Shown here: in pieces, positions 48,957 through 59,588 of the stretch
Position numbering within the stretch: position 1 is the stretch's first letter
How the letters are laid out: the number at the start of each line of letters is the position of its first letter
Origin: Pseudomonadota bacterium
GTDB taxonomy: Bacteria > Pseudomonadota > Alphaproteobacteria > Rhizobiales > Hyphomicrobiaceae
Assembly (NCBI GenBank): GCA_018242215.1
Contig: JAFECG010000026.1
Span: 1 to 64,000 of the forward strand
Reading direction: 5' to 3'
Length of the DNA: 64,000 bases
The notes under the pieces: generated by a model
The model's database searches: none
What the model was told of the DNA's origin: nothing
Seen by the model: the letters and a program-made list of their open reading frames with translations, nothing else
Translations under genes and position numbers: made by a program

Positions 48957-49346
48957 CTAGCGTTCGGGTGTTCCCATCAGCGGCGCGGGTTCGGCCGGGC
49001 GGCTGAAGACCGGCGCGCGGCGGATCGGTGGCGGAACTTCACTTTGTGCAGCGGTTGCCGGGACGGGGCGCACGGCGGCGGCGTTGATGCCCGTTTCGAT
49101 TACCACATCAACGGGACCGCCGGTCAGCAGCAAATGCTCGACGTTGTCGCGACGGATCAGCACGAGCTTACGGCGGCTGTCGACGTTTGCATGATCGACG
49201 ACTTCAAGCCGGCGATCGCCTTTGGGGCGGAAAAGAAACGCCGACGGGGACGTTCCGGTCAGATAGGCGCGCACGAAAAGGGCGGCGCCGACGCTCAAGA
49301 CGGCCAGAACGGCCAACGCAAACGTCCAGAAGAAATAGCTTGCCAT
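48957..49346 (-). CDS. FliO-like membrane protein
   Basis: 129 residues. One N-terminal membrane segment (FFWTFALAVLAVLSVGAALFV) and a small soluble domain with DSRRKLVLIRRDNVEHLLLTGGPVDVVIETG, the FliO/MopB pattern (KLVLVRRDN-x-EHL). A Pro/Ala-rich C-terminus follows. FliO helps assemble the flagellar export gate, but orphan proteins with this domain are found beside cckA in many Rhizobiales that lack local flagellar genes. Here the neighbours are dksA and cckA, so a flagellar role is uncertain. Confidence 0.78.
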   Translation of the reverse strand: MASYFFWTFALAVLAVLSVGAALFVRAYLTGTSPSAFLFRPKGDRRLEVVDHANVDSRRKLVLIRRDNVEHLLLTGGPVDVVIETGINAAAVRPVPATAAQSEVPPPIRRAPVFSRPAEPAPLMGTPER

Positions 49347-49512
49347 GTTTGCCTCGCGAGCCGGGCCTCCGGCTGTGCCGATATCTTTCCTTCGTCAACC
49401 GATCGATAGCGCCGAGTTGACCGCATGTTAACCCTCTTAAGCGAAGTCTTATGCAATCGAGTCCGGCCGCACCGTTGCGGCACAGTTGCAGTTGCGTTTG
49501 AGTTCCATATCC

Positions 49513-52122
49513 ATGCCCCAATCCGAAGCCTCGATTTTTGAGAATCAGCTAGATTCTCGTCCCATGAAGGATCGCGAGGCGTTGAGGATCGATGCCGCCC
49601 CGATCGATCCGCTGAACTCAGCGGAAGGGTTCGGCGGCTTCCTCCCCATGATCATTATCGCGGCTGCGGGCGGCGCAGTTCTGTTCGGCCTGCTCGCGAG
49701 CGGGTCCGGCGAGCCGTTGCTCCTGACCGTCATTGCCCTCCTCGCGATGTTCGGCACATTCATGCTCTTTGCGATCGCGGCGGGTCATTTGCGGGTCGGC
49801 GCGCGCGTCGTTCCCGGCGACTTGCTCAAGGCGGCCATAGATGCTTGCGACGAGCCGCAAATCATCGCGCACGCCGACGGCACAATTCTCTATGCCAACT
49901 CGGCGGTAGAAAAGGTTCTCGGGCGACACGAGGCCGGACCGTTCTCGGCGATCGAGACGGCACTTTCGGGGGACAGTGACGGAACGCAAGCCTTTTTCCG
50001 TCTGACGCGCGCGGCCGAACGCGGCGAGACGCGGTCCGAAAATGTTCGCCTGCGGCTCGGAGGAGGACGTGAGCTTTCGTGGGCGCGCATTCAGGTGCGG
50101 CCGTTCTCGTCGCCCGACGGCGCATCAGGTCTTGGATTGCGGCGGCAGCGCCTGGTCTCGTGGCAGATCACGGACGTCACGACCGAGAAAAGCCGCGAGG
50201 CTCAGCACATCGAAAAGCTTGAAGCGTCGCTTGCGGGATTCGACGCGATGCCCGCCGGTTTCATGTGGGTTTCGAAAGACGGCGCGATTGTCCACGTCAA
50301 TACCGCGTTCGAGAATTGGCTGGGGTATCCGGCCGGAAAGCTCAGAATGCGGGCCCCTGGTCTGGCAGAACTCGCGGGGCAGGAAGGCTTTCGCCTTCTG
50401 AAGCACATGGCGACCATTCCGGAGCCGGACCAGCGCATCATCGATCTCGACCTTACGCGACAGGACGGCCGCATCGTGGCGTTGACGCTGATGGTCGAGC
50501 CTTTGGGCGATCAAGCTGACCAGGGATTTACGATCACCGCGATCAACCGGCAGACGACGGGCCTTGTCGATCGCGGCCAGCAGGACGTGCGCGCGTCACA
50601 GTTCTTCCAGTCGGCGCCGTTCGGAATTGCGGCGCTCGACGCAGAGGGACGCATCGCCAATTGCAACACAGCCTTCATGCGCATGGTTCTCGACGGCAAA
50701 CCTGCTCAGGACGTGCTGGCAACCGAAGCCCTGTGCCGGACAGCGGAACCCGAAGAGCGTCTGCTCATCGGTGCGGGGCTTGCGGACGCGCTCGCGGGGC
50801 GCGGCAACATTCAGCCGATCGAAATTACGGCGGGCGAGACCAGGCAGTATACGCGCCGCATCTACATGTCGCCGCTCGCAGCCGTTCAGGGCGGCGCCGC
50901 GGCCGCGCTCTACGTGATGGACGCGACGGAACAGAAAGCGCTCGAAAGCCGCGTGGCGCAGGCGCAGAAGATGGAAGCCGTCGGCAATCTCGCGGGCGGC
51001 ATCGCGCACGATTTCAACAACGTGCTGACGGCGATCATCGGTTTCTCCGACCTTCTGCTGCAGACGCATCGTCCGAGCGATCCATCTTATCGGGACATCA
51101 AGAACATTCAGTCGGCGGCGAACCGCGCCGCAGGTCTGGTGAAGGGGCTTCTCGGCTTCTCGCGCAAGCAGACGCAGCAGGTCTCGGTCTTCAATGTCGG
51201 CGATCTCGCTTCCGACATGCTGCCTGTGCTCAAGACGCAGGTCGGTGAGAAAATCGATCTCAAGATCCAGAGCGAACGCGACCTGTGGTACGTGAAGGCC
51301 GACAGCGATCAGCTTTATCAGGTGATCCTGAACCTCGTGCGCAATGCGCGGGACGCAATGCCGAACGGCGGCAAGCTGACGGTTCAAACGCGTAACGTCA
51401 CGGAGCGCGAAAGCCAAAAGATGCGCGACGTCGTCGGTTTCACGCCGGGCGAATATGTGCTGGTCGAGGTTGCGGACACCGGCACCGGCATGAGCCCCGA
51501 TGTCATGGCCAAGATCTTCGAGCCGTTCTTCACGACCAAGGGCGTCGGCAAGGGCACGGGCCTCGGGCTTGCGTCAGTCTATGGCATCGTCAAGCAGTCG
51601 GGCGGCTTCATCATGCCCGAAAGCGAGATCGGCAAAGGCACGACATTCAAGATCTTCCTGCCGCGTCATTTCGTGGAAGAGGGTGACGAGGTCGAAACGG
51701 CGCTGCCGCAAACGATCGCTGCCGCGAAGAAGCAATTGACCGCGACCGATCTCACCGGCACCGGGCGCGTGCTGCTTGTCGAGGACGAGGTCGAGGTCCG
51801 GCAGTTTGCGGTCCGGGCGCTGAAGCGCCAAGGGTATCAGGTGCTCGAGGCGGCTGACGGCGTCGAAGCGCTCGACATCATGGCGGCGAACGAAGGCGAG
51901 ATCGACATCGTGGTTTCGGACGTCGTGATGCCGGAGATGGATGGCCCCGCGCTCTTCAAGGAGCTTAGGAAGCGCAATCCATCGCTCAAGGTGATCTTCG
52001 TTTCCGGTTATCCGAACGAAGCTTTCCGCGAGAGCATGGGCTCGGATGATTTCGCGTTTTTGCCGAAGCCATTCTCGCTGCCGCAACTCGCCGCGAAGGT
52101 GAAGGAAGAGTTGGGGAAGTAG
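49513..52122 (+). CDS. cckA: CckA-type hybrid histidine kinase
   Basis: CckA is the bifunctional kinase/phosphatase that, via ChpT, controls the cell-cycle regulator CtrA. Two N-terminal membrane segments ([38 protein letters not shown]) are followed by two or three PAS domains, HisKA with the phospho-His in [17 protein letters not shown], HATPase with [11 protein letters not shown] and [13 protein letters not shown], and a receiver domain [13 protein letters not shown] with phospho-acceptor Asp in [15 protein letters not shown] 49513 is used; TTG 49486 and ATG 49564 are alternatives. 869 residues. Position next to fliO-like and recA fits the conserved Rhizobiales order. Confidence 0.94.
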   Translation: MPQSEASIFENQLDSRPMKDREALRIDAAPIDPLNSAEGFGGFLPMIIIAAAGGAVLFGLLASGSGEPLLLTVIALLAMFGTFMLFAIAAGHLRVGARVVPGDLLKAAIDACDEPQIIAHADGTILYANSAVEKVLGRHEAGPFSAIETALSGDSDGTQAFFRLTRAAERGETRSENVRLRLGGGRELSWARIQVRPFSSPDGASGLGLRRQRLVSWQITDVTTEKSREAQHIEKLEASLAGFDAMPAGFMWVSKDGAIVHVNTAFENWLGYPAGKLRMRAPGLAELAGQEGFRLLKHMATIPEPDQRIIDLDLTRQDGRIVALTLMVEPLGDQADQGFTITAINRQTTGLVDRGQQDVRASQFFQSAPFGIAALDAEGRIANCNTAFMRMVLDGKPAQDVLATEALCRTAEPEERLLIGAGLADALAGRGNIQPIEITAGETRQYTRRIYMSPLAAVQGGAAAALYVMDATEQKALESRVAQAQKMEAVGNLAGGIAHDFNNVLTAIIGFSDLLLQTHRPSDPSYRDIKNIQSAANRAAGLVKGLLGFSRKQTQQVSVFNVGDLASDMLPVLKTQVGEKIDLKIQSERDLWYVKADSDQLYQVILNLVRNARDAMPNGGKLTVQTRNVTERESQKMRDVVGFTPGEYVLVEVADTGTGMSPDVMAKIFEPFFTTKGVGKGTGLGLASVYGIVKQSGGFIMPESEIGKGTTFKIFLPRHFVEEGDEVETALPQTIAAAKKQLTATDLTGTGRVLLVEDEVEVRQFAVRALKRQGYQVLEAADGVEALDIMAANEGEIDIVVSDVVMPEMDGPALFKELRKRNPSLKVIFVSGYPNEAFRESMGSDDFAFLPKPFSLPQLAAKVKEELGK

Positions 52123-52230
52123 GATTCAAATCCCGTCATTCTCGAATGGTCGAGCGTGGCGCCGCCATTCGAGAAGCCAGCGCAAAACTACCGAAGGCGC
52201 TATATCGCGTCTTCGATAAGTCTTACGCTT

Positions 52231-52278
52231 GGTCCCCGGCCGGCGACGCGGCTTCGCCGCGCTCGGCCGAGGATGGCG
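52231..52278. repeat. Dispersed intergenic repeat (GGCCGAGGATGGC)
   Basis: Bases 52244-52275 match 6211-6242 over 32 bases with one mismatch. It sits between the convergent ends of cckA and the Fae homologue. Confidence 0.75.
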
Positions 52279-52284
52279 AAGATA

Positions 52285-52851
52285 TCAGACTTCGCCTTTG
52301 AGGCCCTTTTCGAAGTACTTGTGAACGATCTTGTCCTGGTTCTCGAGGAGCCAGTCGATCGAGGGCTGATAGTTCATCGCCTTATGAATGGCGAGCGCCG
52401 TCGCCTTGCGGTGAATGTCGAACAGGATCTTGTGATCGAGCTTTTCGATCGTCGATACGACGGGGTTCAGCCACACCGATACGATGATCCCGAGATCGTC
52501 GACCTTGTCTTTCGGCAGATCGCCGGCGCGGACGGCATCGAGCACGCCCATTGCCGTCGCATACTGGACGGTGCCCATCAGGATATTCGTGTAGCGTTCA
52601 TTATCGACGGTCACTTTGCTCACGCACAGCGTCGGCGGACGGACCATGACGTCGGTGTTCAGGAGCGACAGGACGCGGCTGTGGCCCTTGACCTGATCGC
52701 CCAGAAGCGTTGCGAAGGCGGTTCCGAACGGGCCGTCCATCTCGCCGATAGCGACTTCAGGCTCGGCTGCGGTGCCGGGCGGGCCGCCCGCGACGAGGGC
52801 CTCGCCGACGCGGATGCCGAAACGCCCTCCCGGGCGGGACGTAGTGCTCAT
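52285..52851 (-). CDS. Formaldehyde-activating enzyme homologue without the catalytic His
   Basis: 188 residues aligning with Fae over most of its length: RVGEALVAGG at the start, GPFGTAFATLLGDQVKGHS, DVMVRPPTLCVSKVTVDN, PKDKVDDLGIIVSVWLNP and KATALAIHKAM. Fae condenses formaldehyde with tetrahydromethanopterin in methylotrophs. The catalytic His of the GNEVAHIDLIIG segment is replaced (here AAEPEVAIG), so it probably does not catalyse the same reaction; Methylobacterium has such extra Fae-like proteins. A distinct C-terminal tail (WLLENQDKIVHKYFEKGL) follows. ATG 52851 is preceded by AAGGTGA. Confidence 0.85.
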   Translation of the reverse strand: MSTTSRPGGRFGIRVGEALVAGGPPGTAAEPEVAIGEMDGPFGTAFATLLGDQVKGHSRVLSLLNTDVMVRPPTLCVSKVTVDNERYTNILMGTVQYATAMGVLDAVRAGDLPKDKVDDLGIIVSVWLNPVVSTIEKLDHKILFDIHRKATALAIHKAMNYQPSIDWLLENQDKIVHKYFEKGLKGEV

Positions 52852-52992
52852 GCTGTCACCTTGTGCTCGGATTGTCATTTGGCGCCGATGCCGACGCACG
52901 AGGTGGGATAAACCAGAGTGGGGCGAGACGCGCCATAAGTTCTGGTTATGGCGCGTCTGACGGTCGCGATATTCCGAAACGGGGCATCAGAT

Positions 52993-53508
52993 CTACTTGC
53001 AGGGAATTTCGATGAGGCCGTCGGCGGCGGGCGAATACGTGCGGCACGTTACTGGAGTTGCCACCGAAGCCGTTTTCGGACCTGTAGCAGCCTGCTCGTT
53101 TTCGGCGGTTTTCGTCGGCGTCGTGGTGCTGGTGACGGGAAGCATGTCGCCCCGTTTTGCGACGCTGGTGTTCGCGGTCGGGGAAGATGCTGCGGCCTCT
53201 TTGAGAACGGCAGCTCTCGCGGCTGCCTGCTGCTTCTTCAGGGCGGCGAGACGCGCGCGCTTTGTTGCGGCGGCAGCGGCATCGGCCGCGCGCTGGGCCC
53301 GAAGTTCTGCGAGACGTCTTTGCTGCGCCCTGGCGAGTGCTTCCTCGAGACGGAGACGGTCCTTGGCGCAGTGCGGCTGCGCGGGCTGACGTCCCTGATT
53401 GCGGAAGAACGGACTGGCGTAGAAGCTCCCCATGCCATGTGCTTCGGCATGCGAAGCAAGGGCGCTGGCTGCGATGAGCGTGGCGATGAGGGTTGCGATC
53501 TTGAGCAC
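52993..53508 (-). CDS. Secreted Ala/Arg-rich protein, tandem paralogue 1
   Basis: 171 residues with a signal peptide (ATLIATLIAASALASHAEA). The mature part begins HGMGSFYASPFF, continues with a long basic Ala-rich helix (LARAQQRRLAELRAQRAADA), a Thr/Ser-rich linker and a short Cys motif TPVTCRTYSPAADGLIEIPC. The neighbouring gene encodes a protein of the same plan and ending. GTG 53508 follows AAGGAGGCACCC, a strong site. Function unknown. Confidence 0.75.
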   Translation of the reverse strand: MLKIATLIATLIAASALASHAEAHGMGSFYASPFFRNQGRQPAQPHCAKDRLRLEEALARAQQRRLAELRAQRAADAAAAATKRARLAALKKQQAAARAAVLKEAAASSPTANTSVAKRGDMLPVTSTTTPTKTAENEQAATGPKTASVATPVTCRTYSPAADGLIEIPCK

Positions 53509-53701
53509 GGGTGCCTCCTTGGGCTTGCGATGGAGAGATATTGCGCCAGGGATGGAAGCCGCGCTGTTTCAGGCGGAACAGGCGTGTAGGTCGCGCGGAA
53601 AAAGCTTTTGGCGGGGCAGACAAAATGCTTCGCGGCTCAACCCGATCGAGCGATGCCGACGGGCGAGCCGCGAAATTCTCTTCTGGCGACGAAGCAGGCG
53701 C

Positions 53702-54238
53702 CTAGTTGCAGGGCACATCGATGACCGCATCGGCGGTCGCTGAATATCTGCGGCAGCTGACGGGCGTTGCGGCGGTGTCGTCCGTTGTGGTGCTGCCGGT
53801 CGTGATCGTGTTCGTCGGTGTCTTTTCGAGCGTCGTCGTCTGGGCGGCGGTGGCCGCGACCGTCGTATCATCCTGCGCGGACGGCAGCCGATCGCCCTTT
53901 TTCAGGGCCGGAGTGTCGGTTGCCACCGGTGTTGTCGAGGCAGCAGCTTCGGCGGCGGCTAGCTGGGCCGCCTTCTGCTTTTGCAGAGCGATCTCGCGGG
54001 CCCGCTCGCGTCGCGCAGCAGCGATCGCGGCAGCGCGCTCCCTGGCGATCCGGCGTGCGCGCATTCTCTCATAGGCTTCTTCGCGGCGCCGTTCATCGGC
54101 GGCGTGCGCGAGCATGCTGGCAGCTGCCATGCCGCCGAGAAAGAATCCGAGACGGCGGCCGGGACCTGCCTCGGCGGCGGAGGTGAAAGAGGTGGCGATG
54201 ACAGCGAATGAAATGAGGACGGCGAGAAACTTGGACAC
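53702..54238 (-). CDS. Secreted Ala/Arg-rich protein, tandem paralogue 2
   Basis: 178 residues with a signal peptide (LAVLISFAVIATSFTSAAEA), a Gly/Ala segment (RRLGFFLGGMAAASML), a charged helix full of Arg/Ala (RMRARRIARERAAAIAAARR), a KKGDRLPS element and the C-terminal TPVSCRRYSATADAVIDVPC, which matches the end of the protein encoded at 52993-53508. GTG 54238 follows AGGAGGCTCCC, so the leader is also conserved between the two. They look like a duplicated secreted pair. Function unknown. Confidence 0.75.
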   Translation of the reverse strand: MSKFLAVLISFAVIATSFTSAAEAGPGRRLGFFLGGMAAASMLAHAADERRREEAYERMRARRIARERAAAIAAARRERAREIALQKQKAAQLAAAEAAASTTPVATDTPALKKGDRLPSAQDDTTVAATAAQTTTLEKTPTNTITTGSTTTDDTAATPVSCRRYSATADAVIDVPCN

Positions 54239-54530
54239 GGGAGCCTCCTATTGGCTTGCATGTCCTGAGCGTGCCGTATTGAGCGGAAGGGCGCTGTCCC
54301 GCGCGGCACAGGTCATTAGACTTTCTGAAATGCCTATTTCGAGCCGTCTCCGGCTTCCCCGACCCATCGCTCTTTTGAGAGCCCAAATGCGGGAATATCG
54401 GGAAAAAATCCCGATAAGCGATTTACGCTTTTGGCTTTACGTCAGCTGTCTAATCCGTTTAGCATTGCCGTGAGCATAAATTTGCGAAATTTCGCGTTTT
54501 CGACGATATAGCTGTGCGTTGACTCTCAAC

Positions 54531-55355
54531 ATGCCTGAGTTTCGCGATTATTTTGGCCGAGATCATTCTGCCCGGATCCGCAATGTCGATGGACGCCGCT
54601 ATTTCATAAAGCGAGACACACCGGCCAATGCGCGCAAGGATTATCTCGCGTACCTCCTTTCGCGAGATACCTTCAATATTCCCGAGGTCATTCTCCCTGA
54701 TGAGGAGACGCGCCGGACATTGGCGCTCGAGGAGCCTTGTCATCTCATCCGGCTGTGTCAGGACTATTCAATGCGCCGCCTGCCGATCCGCGATCTCACC
54801 ACCGCGGTCGCGGCGGAACTCGTCTTTTCGTTATGGATCCGGCGTCGCGACGCCCATAATTGCAATAGGGTCTTCGTGAATGGCGTGCCGATGTTTTTCG
54901 ATTTCGGAGCGGCGCTCGATGTTCAGCCTGGAACGCCGAAAGCGTCCTTCTTCAGAGCCGGTCCTGATTCCGGATATGTCGGGAATTGGCGATTATGGAG
55001 AGTGCCGGAATGTCATGTCGTTCAAACAGTCGAAATTCGAGCTTTTGAGCGCGGCAAGCCAATAACGCTGCATCCCGTCCATAATCTACGCGCTTTCTGG
55101 GCCGCCGCGGAAAACTACGTCCGGGTCATTCAGAGTTATACGGATATTGCGATCGAGCGCGCCATCAATGCGTGCGGATACAATTCCGCCGAAGCGGAAA
55201 AATTGTTGGTCGACCTCCTGCAGCAGAGAGACGGCATCTCCGACGGGCTTCGGCAGATCAGGCGCATCATGAAAATCATCGACCCCAGGTGGCCCGAACG
55301 GTCCAGGCCATTTGTTCGTCTCGCTGGAAAATTGACACGTCAACTGTGTGCGTGA
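54531..55355 (+). CDS. Kinase-fold (HipA/phosphoinositide-kinase-like) protein
   Basis: 274 residues with kinase-like signatures: RRYFIKRDTP for the ATP-contacting Lys, and ELVFSLWIRRRDAHNCNRVFVNGVPMFFDFGAAL, in which DAHNCN resembles a catalytic loop (D-x-H-x-x-N) and FFDFG the metal-binding DFG. The layout resembles HipA-like and PI3/4-kinase-like protein kinases. A C-terminal helical part follows (LRQIRRIMKIIDP). ATG 54531 is used; TTG 54519 is in frame. It precedes recA with the SOS-type promoter in between. Substrate unknown; the family assignment is by motif only. Confidence 0.6.
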   Translation: MPEFRDYFGRDHSARIRNVDGRRYFIKRDTPANARKDYLAYLLSRDTFNIPEVILPDEETRRTLALEEPCHLIRLCQDYSMRRLPIRDLTTAVAAELVFSLWIRRRDAHNCNRVFVNGVPMFFDFGAALDVQPGTPKASFFRAGPDSGYVGNWRLWRVPECHVVQTVEIRAFERGKPITLHPVHNLRAFWAAAENYVRVIQSYTDIAIERAINACGYNSAEAEKLLVDLLQQRDGISDGLRQIRRIMKIIDPRWPERSRPFVRLAGKLTRQLCA

Positions 55356-55368
55356 GAACAAAACGAGA

Positions 55369-55395
55369 TTGACAGATTCGGAACAAATCGTGTAC
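55369..55395 (+). promoter_or_regulatory. recA promoter with a degenerate SOS box
   Basis: TTGACA (55369-55374) is a good -35 element. It is followed within the spacer by GAAC-AAATCGT-GTAC (55381-55395), one base away from GAAC-N7-GTTC; a second imperfect GAAC-N7-GATT lies at 55356-55370. LexA control of recA is expected but the box is not perfect. Confidence 0.5.
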
Positions 55396-55452
55396 ATCTA
55401 TCCTTAATTGATGGCGCTGGGCGCTTGCCATAAGGGATTGAGGGCGAAGACG

Positions 55453-56586
55453 ATGGAACGGCCGGACTGGACTGTGCTCGAAGGGGGCAAAATGGATAAG
55501 AAGCAGGCGCTGGAGCAGGCACTCGCGCAGATCGATAAGACCTTTGGCAAGGGGTCGATCATGCGTCTCGGCGCCAACGAGAAGCTCGATATCGAGGCGA
55601 TTTCGACAGGATCGCTCGGTCTCGACATTGCGCTCGGCATCGGCGGATTGCCGAAGGGGCGCATCATCGAAATCTACGGACCGGAATCGTCGGGCAAGAC
55701 GACGCTGGCGCTACAAGTCGTGGCCGAAGCCCAGAAGAAGGGCGGCATCTGCGCGTTCGTCGACGCCGAGCATGCGATCGATCCCGGTTATGCCAAGAAG
55801 CTCGGTGTGAAAGTCGAGGATCTGCTGATCTCGCAGCCCGACACGGGCGAGCAGGCCTTGGAAATCGCCGATACCCTCGTGCGCTCGGGCGCGGTCGATG
55901 TGCTCGTCGTCGATTCCGTTGCGGCTCTGACGCCCAAGGCCGAACTCGAAGGCGAGATGGGCGACAGCCTTCCGGGCCTGCAGGCACGTCTGATGAGCCA
56001 GGCGCTTCGCAAGCTGACGGGCTCGATCTCGAAGTCGAATACGATGGTGATCTTCATCAACCAGATCCGCATGAAGATCGGCATCATGTTCGGCAATCCG
56101 GAGACGACGACGGGCGGCAACGCGCTGAAGTTCTATGCTTCCGTCCGTCTCGATATCCGCCGTATCGGGCAGATCAAGGAGCGGGAAGAGTCGGTCGGCA
56201 ATCAGACGCGCGTCAAGGTCGTCAAGAACAAGGTGGCGCCGCCCTTCAAACAGGTCGAGTTCGACATCATGTACGGCGAAGGCATCTCGAAGGTCGGTGA
56301 GCTGATCGATCTCGGTGTCAAGGCCGGCCTTGTCGAGAAGTCGGGCGCGTGGCTCTCCTATAACGGTGACCGCATCGGTCAGGGACGCGAGAACGCAAAG
56401 TCGTATCTGAAGGAAAACCCGAAGATCGCGGCGGAGTTGGAGCGCGCCATCCGTGCCAACGCCGGGCTTATCGTCGAGAAGATGCTGGCCAATCCGGACG
56501 CCGGCGAGGATGATGGTGAAGAACCGGACGAGGACGGGGTTCTGCCGGACGATTCGGCCAAGAAAGTCGCCAAGGCGAAGCGGTAG
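55453..56586 (+). CDS. recA: Recombinase RecA
   Basis: RecA forms filaments on single-stranded DNA, drives strand exchange and activates LexA cleavage. Seen: [10 protein letters not shown], Walker [15 protein letters not shown], Walker [65 protein letters not shown] and an acidic C-terminus ([15 protein letters not shown]). About 377 residues from ATG 55453, which follows GAGGGC; ATG 55492 or TTG 55408 are alternatives. The sequence is complete and unremarkable. Confidence 0.98.
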   Translation: MERPDWTVLEGGKMDKKQALEQALAQIDKTFGKGSIMRLGANEKLDIEAISTGSLGLDIALGIGGLPKGRIIEIYGPESSGKTTLALQVVAEAQKKGGICAFVDAEHAIDPGYAKKLGVKVEDLLISQPDTGEQALEIADTLVRSGAVDVLVVDSVAALTPKAELEGEMGDSLPGLQARLMSQALRKLTGSISKSNTMVIFINQIRMKIGIMFGNPETTTGGNALKFYASVRLDIRRIGQIKEREESVGNQTRVKVVKNKVAPPFKQVEFDIMYGEGISKVGELIDLGVKAGLVEKSGAWLSYNGDRIGQGRENAKSYLKENPKIAAELERAIRANAGLIVEKMLANPDAGEDDGEEPDEDGVLPDDSAKKVAKAKR

Positions 56587-56692
56587 AGTTTTGCATTGGC
56601 GCTCGACGACGGTCCGGGCGCCGGCCGCTGAGCGCTGTCATCCGCGGGCTCGTCCTTGGGGTTCATCGTGCCGCATGACGGATGAGGAATGG

Positions 56693-56717
56693 ATACTCGG
56701 CACCAAGCCGAGGATGA
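56693..56717. repeat. Hairpin repeat between recA and alaS
   Basis: ATACTCGGC ... GCCGAGGATGAC, the same small hairpin family as 43762-43790 with one mismatch in the stem. It may end recA transcription. Confidence 0.6.
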
Positions 56718-56879
56718 CATGAGTAATAGCGGTGTTGGCGTTCCGCCGCAGTTGCGGCCGCGAGACGTTCCCGTTCCTGGACACATTCAGGGGCCGCCGC
56801 TACAACGGCGGCCTCAAGCCGTTTCGGGATTTCGTCCCGGAACAGACGAACATCTCAAGATCAGGCCCGAAAGCACCCT

Positions 56880-59588
56880 ATGGCTGGCGTCAGCGAAATC
56901 CGCGCTTCGTTTCTCGACTTTTTCGGCAAGAACGGTCACGAGATCGTTCCGTCGTCGCCGCTCGTGCCGCGCAACGATCCGACGCTGATGTTCACGAATG
57001 CTGGCATGGTGCAGTTCAAGAACGTCTTCACGGGGCAGGAGACGCGGGCCATTCCGCGGGCGACGTCGTCGCAGAAGTGCGTGCGCGCCGGCGGCAAGCA
57101 CAACGATCTCGACAACGTCGGGTATACCGCGCGCCATCACACCTTCTTCGAAATGCTCGGCAACTTCTCGTTCGGTGACTACTTCAAGGAGCGCGCGATC
57201 GAGCTTGCCTGGAACCTTCTGACGAAAGACTTCGGGCTCGATAAGAAGCGTCTGCTCGTCACGATCTATCACGACGACGAAGACGCCTACAGAATCTGGA
57301 AGAAGATTTCGGGCTTCCCGGACAGCAAGATCATCCGCATCGCGACCAGCGACAACTTCTGGCAGATGGGCGATACCGGTCCGTGCGGCCCCTGCTCGGA
57401 AATATTCTTCGATCACGGCGACAAGATTCCGGGCGGCCCTCCGGGCTCGCCCGATTCCGAGGGAGATCGCTTCATCGAGATCTGGAACCTCGTGTTCATG
57501 CAGTTCGAGCAGATCGCGCCGGGCAATCGCATCGCCCTTCCGCGGCCGTCGATTGATACGGGCATGGGGCTCGAGCGTATCGCGGCGGTGCTGCAGGGCA
57601 AGCACGACAACTACGATATCGATCTCTTCCAGCATCTCATCCACGCCATTCGTCAGGAAGCGGCGAAGGTCGGTGCGAAAGAGAGCAAAGCAACGCATGA
57701 CTTCGATCATGTGGCGCGGCGGGTCATCGCCGATCACTTGCGCTCGACGAGTTTCCTCATCGCCGACGGCGTGCTGCCGTCGAACGAAGGCCGCGGCTAT
57801 GTGCTTCGCCGCATCATGCGCCGCGCGATGCGCTACGCGCATCAGATGGGTTGCGTCGAGCCGCTGATGCACCATCTCGTTCCCGCGCTCGTGCGCGAGA
57901 TGGGAGACGCTTATCCGGAACTCACGCGTGCGCAGCCGCTCATCACCGAGACGCTGAAGCTCGAAGAGACGAAGTTCAAGCGGACGCTCGACAACGGCCT
58001 GAAGTTGCTCGGCGAGAGCTCAGCGTGGCTCAAGGAAGGCGCCGTGTTTCCCGGCGACGTTGCGTTCAAGCTCTATGATACCTACGGCTTTCCGCTGGAT
58101 CTGACCGAGGACGCGCTGAAGCCGCGCGGCATCACGGTCGATACGAAAGCGTTCGATGCGGCGATGCAGAAGCAGAAGGATGCCGCGAAGGCCGCCTGGA
58201 AGGGCTCAGGCGAGGCGGCGACCGAAAGTCTCTGGTTCGAGATCAAGGACCGGACCGGCGCGACCGAATTCATCGGCTATGATACGACCTCGGCGGAAGG
58301 GACCATCCTTGCCATCGTCGCGGATGGCAAGGAAACGGAGGAAGCGACGAAGCCCGGTTCCTATGCCGTTATCGTCAACCAGACGCCGTTCTATGGCGAG
58401 TCGGGCGGCCAGGTCGGCGACACGGGCTTCATCGAGGGGCTCGACGGCTCGGGCGCGCCGTTCCATTTCGAAGTCAAGGATACGCAGAAGAAGCTCGGCA
58501 ATCTTTTCGTCCACTACGGCGATCTGGTGAAAGGCGCAATGGCGGTCGGCCGTCATGTCAAGCTGCAGGTCGACGACGTGAAGCGCGACAAGACGCGGGC
58601 CAACCACTCGGCGACGCATCTTCTACATGAGGCGCTACGCCAGGTGCTCGGCACTCATGTCGCGCAGAAGGGTTCGCTCGTGTCGCCCGAGCGGTTGCGC
58701 TTCGATTTTTCGCATACGAAGCCGATGTCGGCGGAAGAGATCAGAGAGGTCGAGGACATGGCGAATGCCGTGCTGCTCGAGAACACGCCGGTCGTGACGC
58801 GGCTGATGGCGCTCGATGAAGCGCGGGCCTCCGGCGCCATGGCGCTCTTTGGCGAAAAGTACGGCGAGGAAGTCCGCGTCGTGTCGATGGGTTCGACGCG
58901 ACCCGGCGCCAACAAGGCGTGGTCGGTCGAACTGTGCGGCGGCACGCACGTATCGCGCACGGGCGACATCGGTCTTATCAAGATCGTCGGCGAAAGCGGC
59001 AGTTCGGCGGGCGTGCGGCGCATCGAGGCGCTGACGGCTGAAGGCGCGCGCGCCTTCCTCGACGAGCAGGATACGCGTGTGCGGGAAGCGGCGAGCGTTC
59101 TCAAGACGCGGCCCGAGGATCTGGTCGAGCGGCTGAAGCATCTCGTCGAAGAACGCCGCAATCTCGAAAAGCAGCTCGCCGATGCCAAGCGGCAGATCGC
59201 GCTCGGCGGCGGCGCGAGCGCCGGTCAGGGTGCGGCGACAAACGGCGAAGCGATCCGCAGCGTCGGCAACGTCAAGCTTCTGGCGCGCACGGTGCAGGGT
59301 CTCAATCCGAAGGATCTGCGTGGCCTCATCGATGACGGCAAGAAACAGGTCGGCTCCGGCATCGTCGCGGTCGTCGGCGTGACGGAAGATGGCAAGGCAG
59401 GGCTCGCCGTCGGCGTGACGGAGGACCTCGTCAAGACGTGGAGTGCGGTCGATCTTGTCAAGGCGGGCGCCGAGGCCCTCGGCGGCAAGGGCGGTGGCGG
59501 GCGCCCGGACATGGCACAGGCGGGTGGTCCCGACGGTGCGAAAGCGGGCGACGCGCTCAAAGCCATCGAGGCGCGGCTCGCGAGCTGA
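56880..59588 (+). CDS. alaS: Alanine-tRNA ligase
   Basis: AlaRS attaches alanine to its tRNA and edits misacylated Ser and Gly. Seen: [39 protein letters not shown], the motif-2 region with [13 protein letters not shown], motif 3 [15 protein letters not shown], the editing site [12 protein letters not shown] (H-x3-H near residue 575) and [14 protein letters not shown] (Cys/His near residue 688). A C-terminal DHHA1 domain with [13 protein letters not shown] is complete. 902 residues, slightly longer than the enterobacterial enzyme. It follows recA, the usual order. Confidence 0.97.
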   Translation: MAGVSEIRASFLDFFGKNGHEIVPSSPLVPRNDPTLMFTNAGMVQFKNVFTGQETRAIPRATSSQKCVRAGGKHNDLDNVGYTARHHTFFEMLGNFSFGDYFKERAIELAWNLLTKDFGLDKKRLLVTIYHDDEDAYRIWKKISGFPDSKIIRIATSDNFWQMGDTGPCGPCSEIFFDHGDKIPGGPPGSPDSEGDRFIEIWNLVFMQFEQIAPGNRIALPRPSIDTGMGLERIAAVLQGKHDNYDIDLFQHLIHAIRQEAAKVGAKESKATHDFDHVARRVIADHLRSTSFLIADGVLPSNEGRGYVLRRIMRRAMRYAHQMGCVEPLMHHLVPALVREMGDAYPELTRAQPLITETLKLEETKFKRTLDNGLKLLGESSAWLKEGAVFPGDVAFKLYDTYGFPLDLTEDALKPRGITVDTKAFDAAMQKQKDAAKAAWKGSGEAATESLWFEIKDRTGATEFIGYDTTSAEGTILAIVADGKETEEATKPGSYAVIVNQTPFYGESGGQVGDTGFIEGLDGSGAPFHFEVKDTQKKLGNLFVHYGDLVKGAMAVGRHVKLQVDDVKRDKTRANHSATHLLHEALRQVLGTHVAQKGSLVSPERLRFDFSHTKPMSAEEIREVEDMANAVLLENTPVVTRLMALDEARASGAMALFGEKYGEEVRVVSMGSTRPGANKAWSVELCGGTHVSRTGDIGLIKIVGESGSSAGVRRIEALTAEGARAFLDEQDTRVREAASVLKTRPEDLVERLKHLVEERRNLEKQLADAKRQIALGGGASAGQGAATNGEAIRSVGNVKLLARTVQGLNPKDLRGLIDDGKKQVGSGIVAVVGVTEDGKAGLAVGVTEDLVKTWSAVDLVKAGAEALGGKGGGGRPDMAQAGGPDGAKAGDALKAIEARLAS

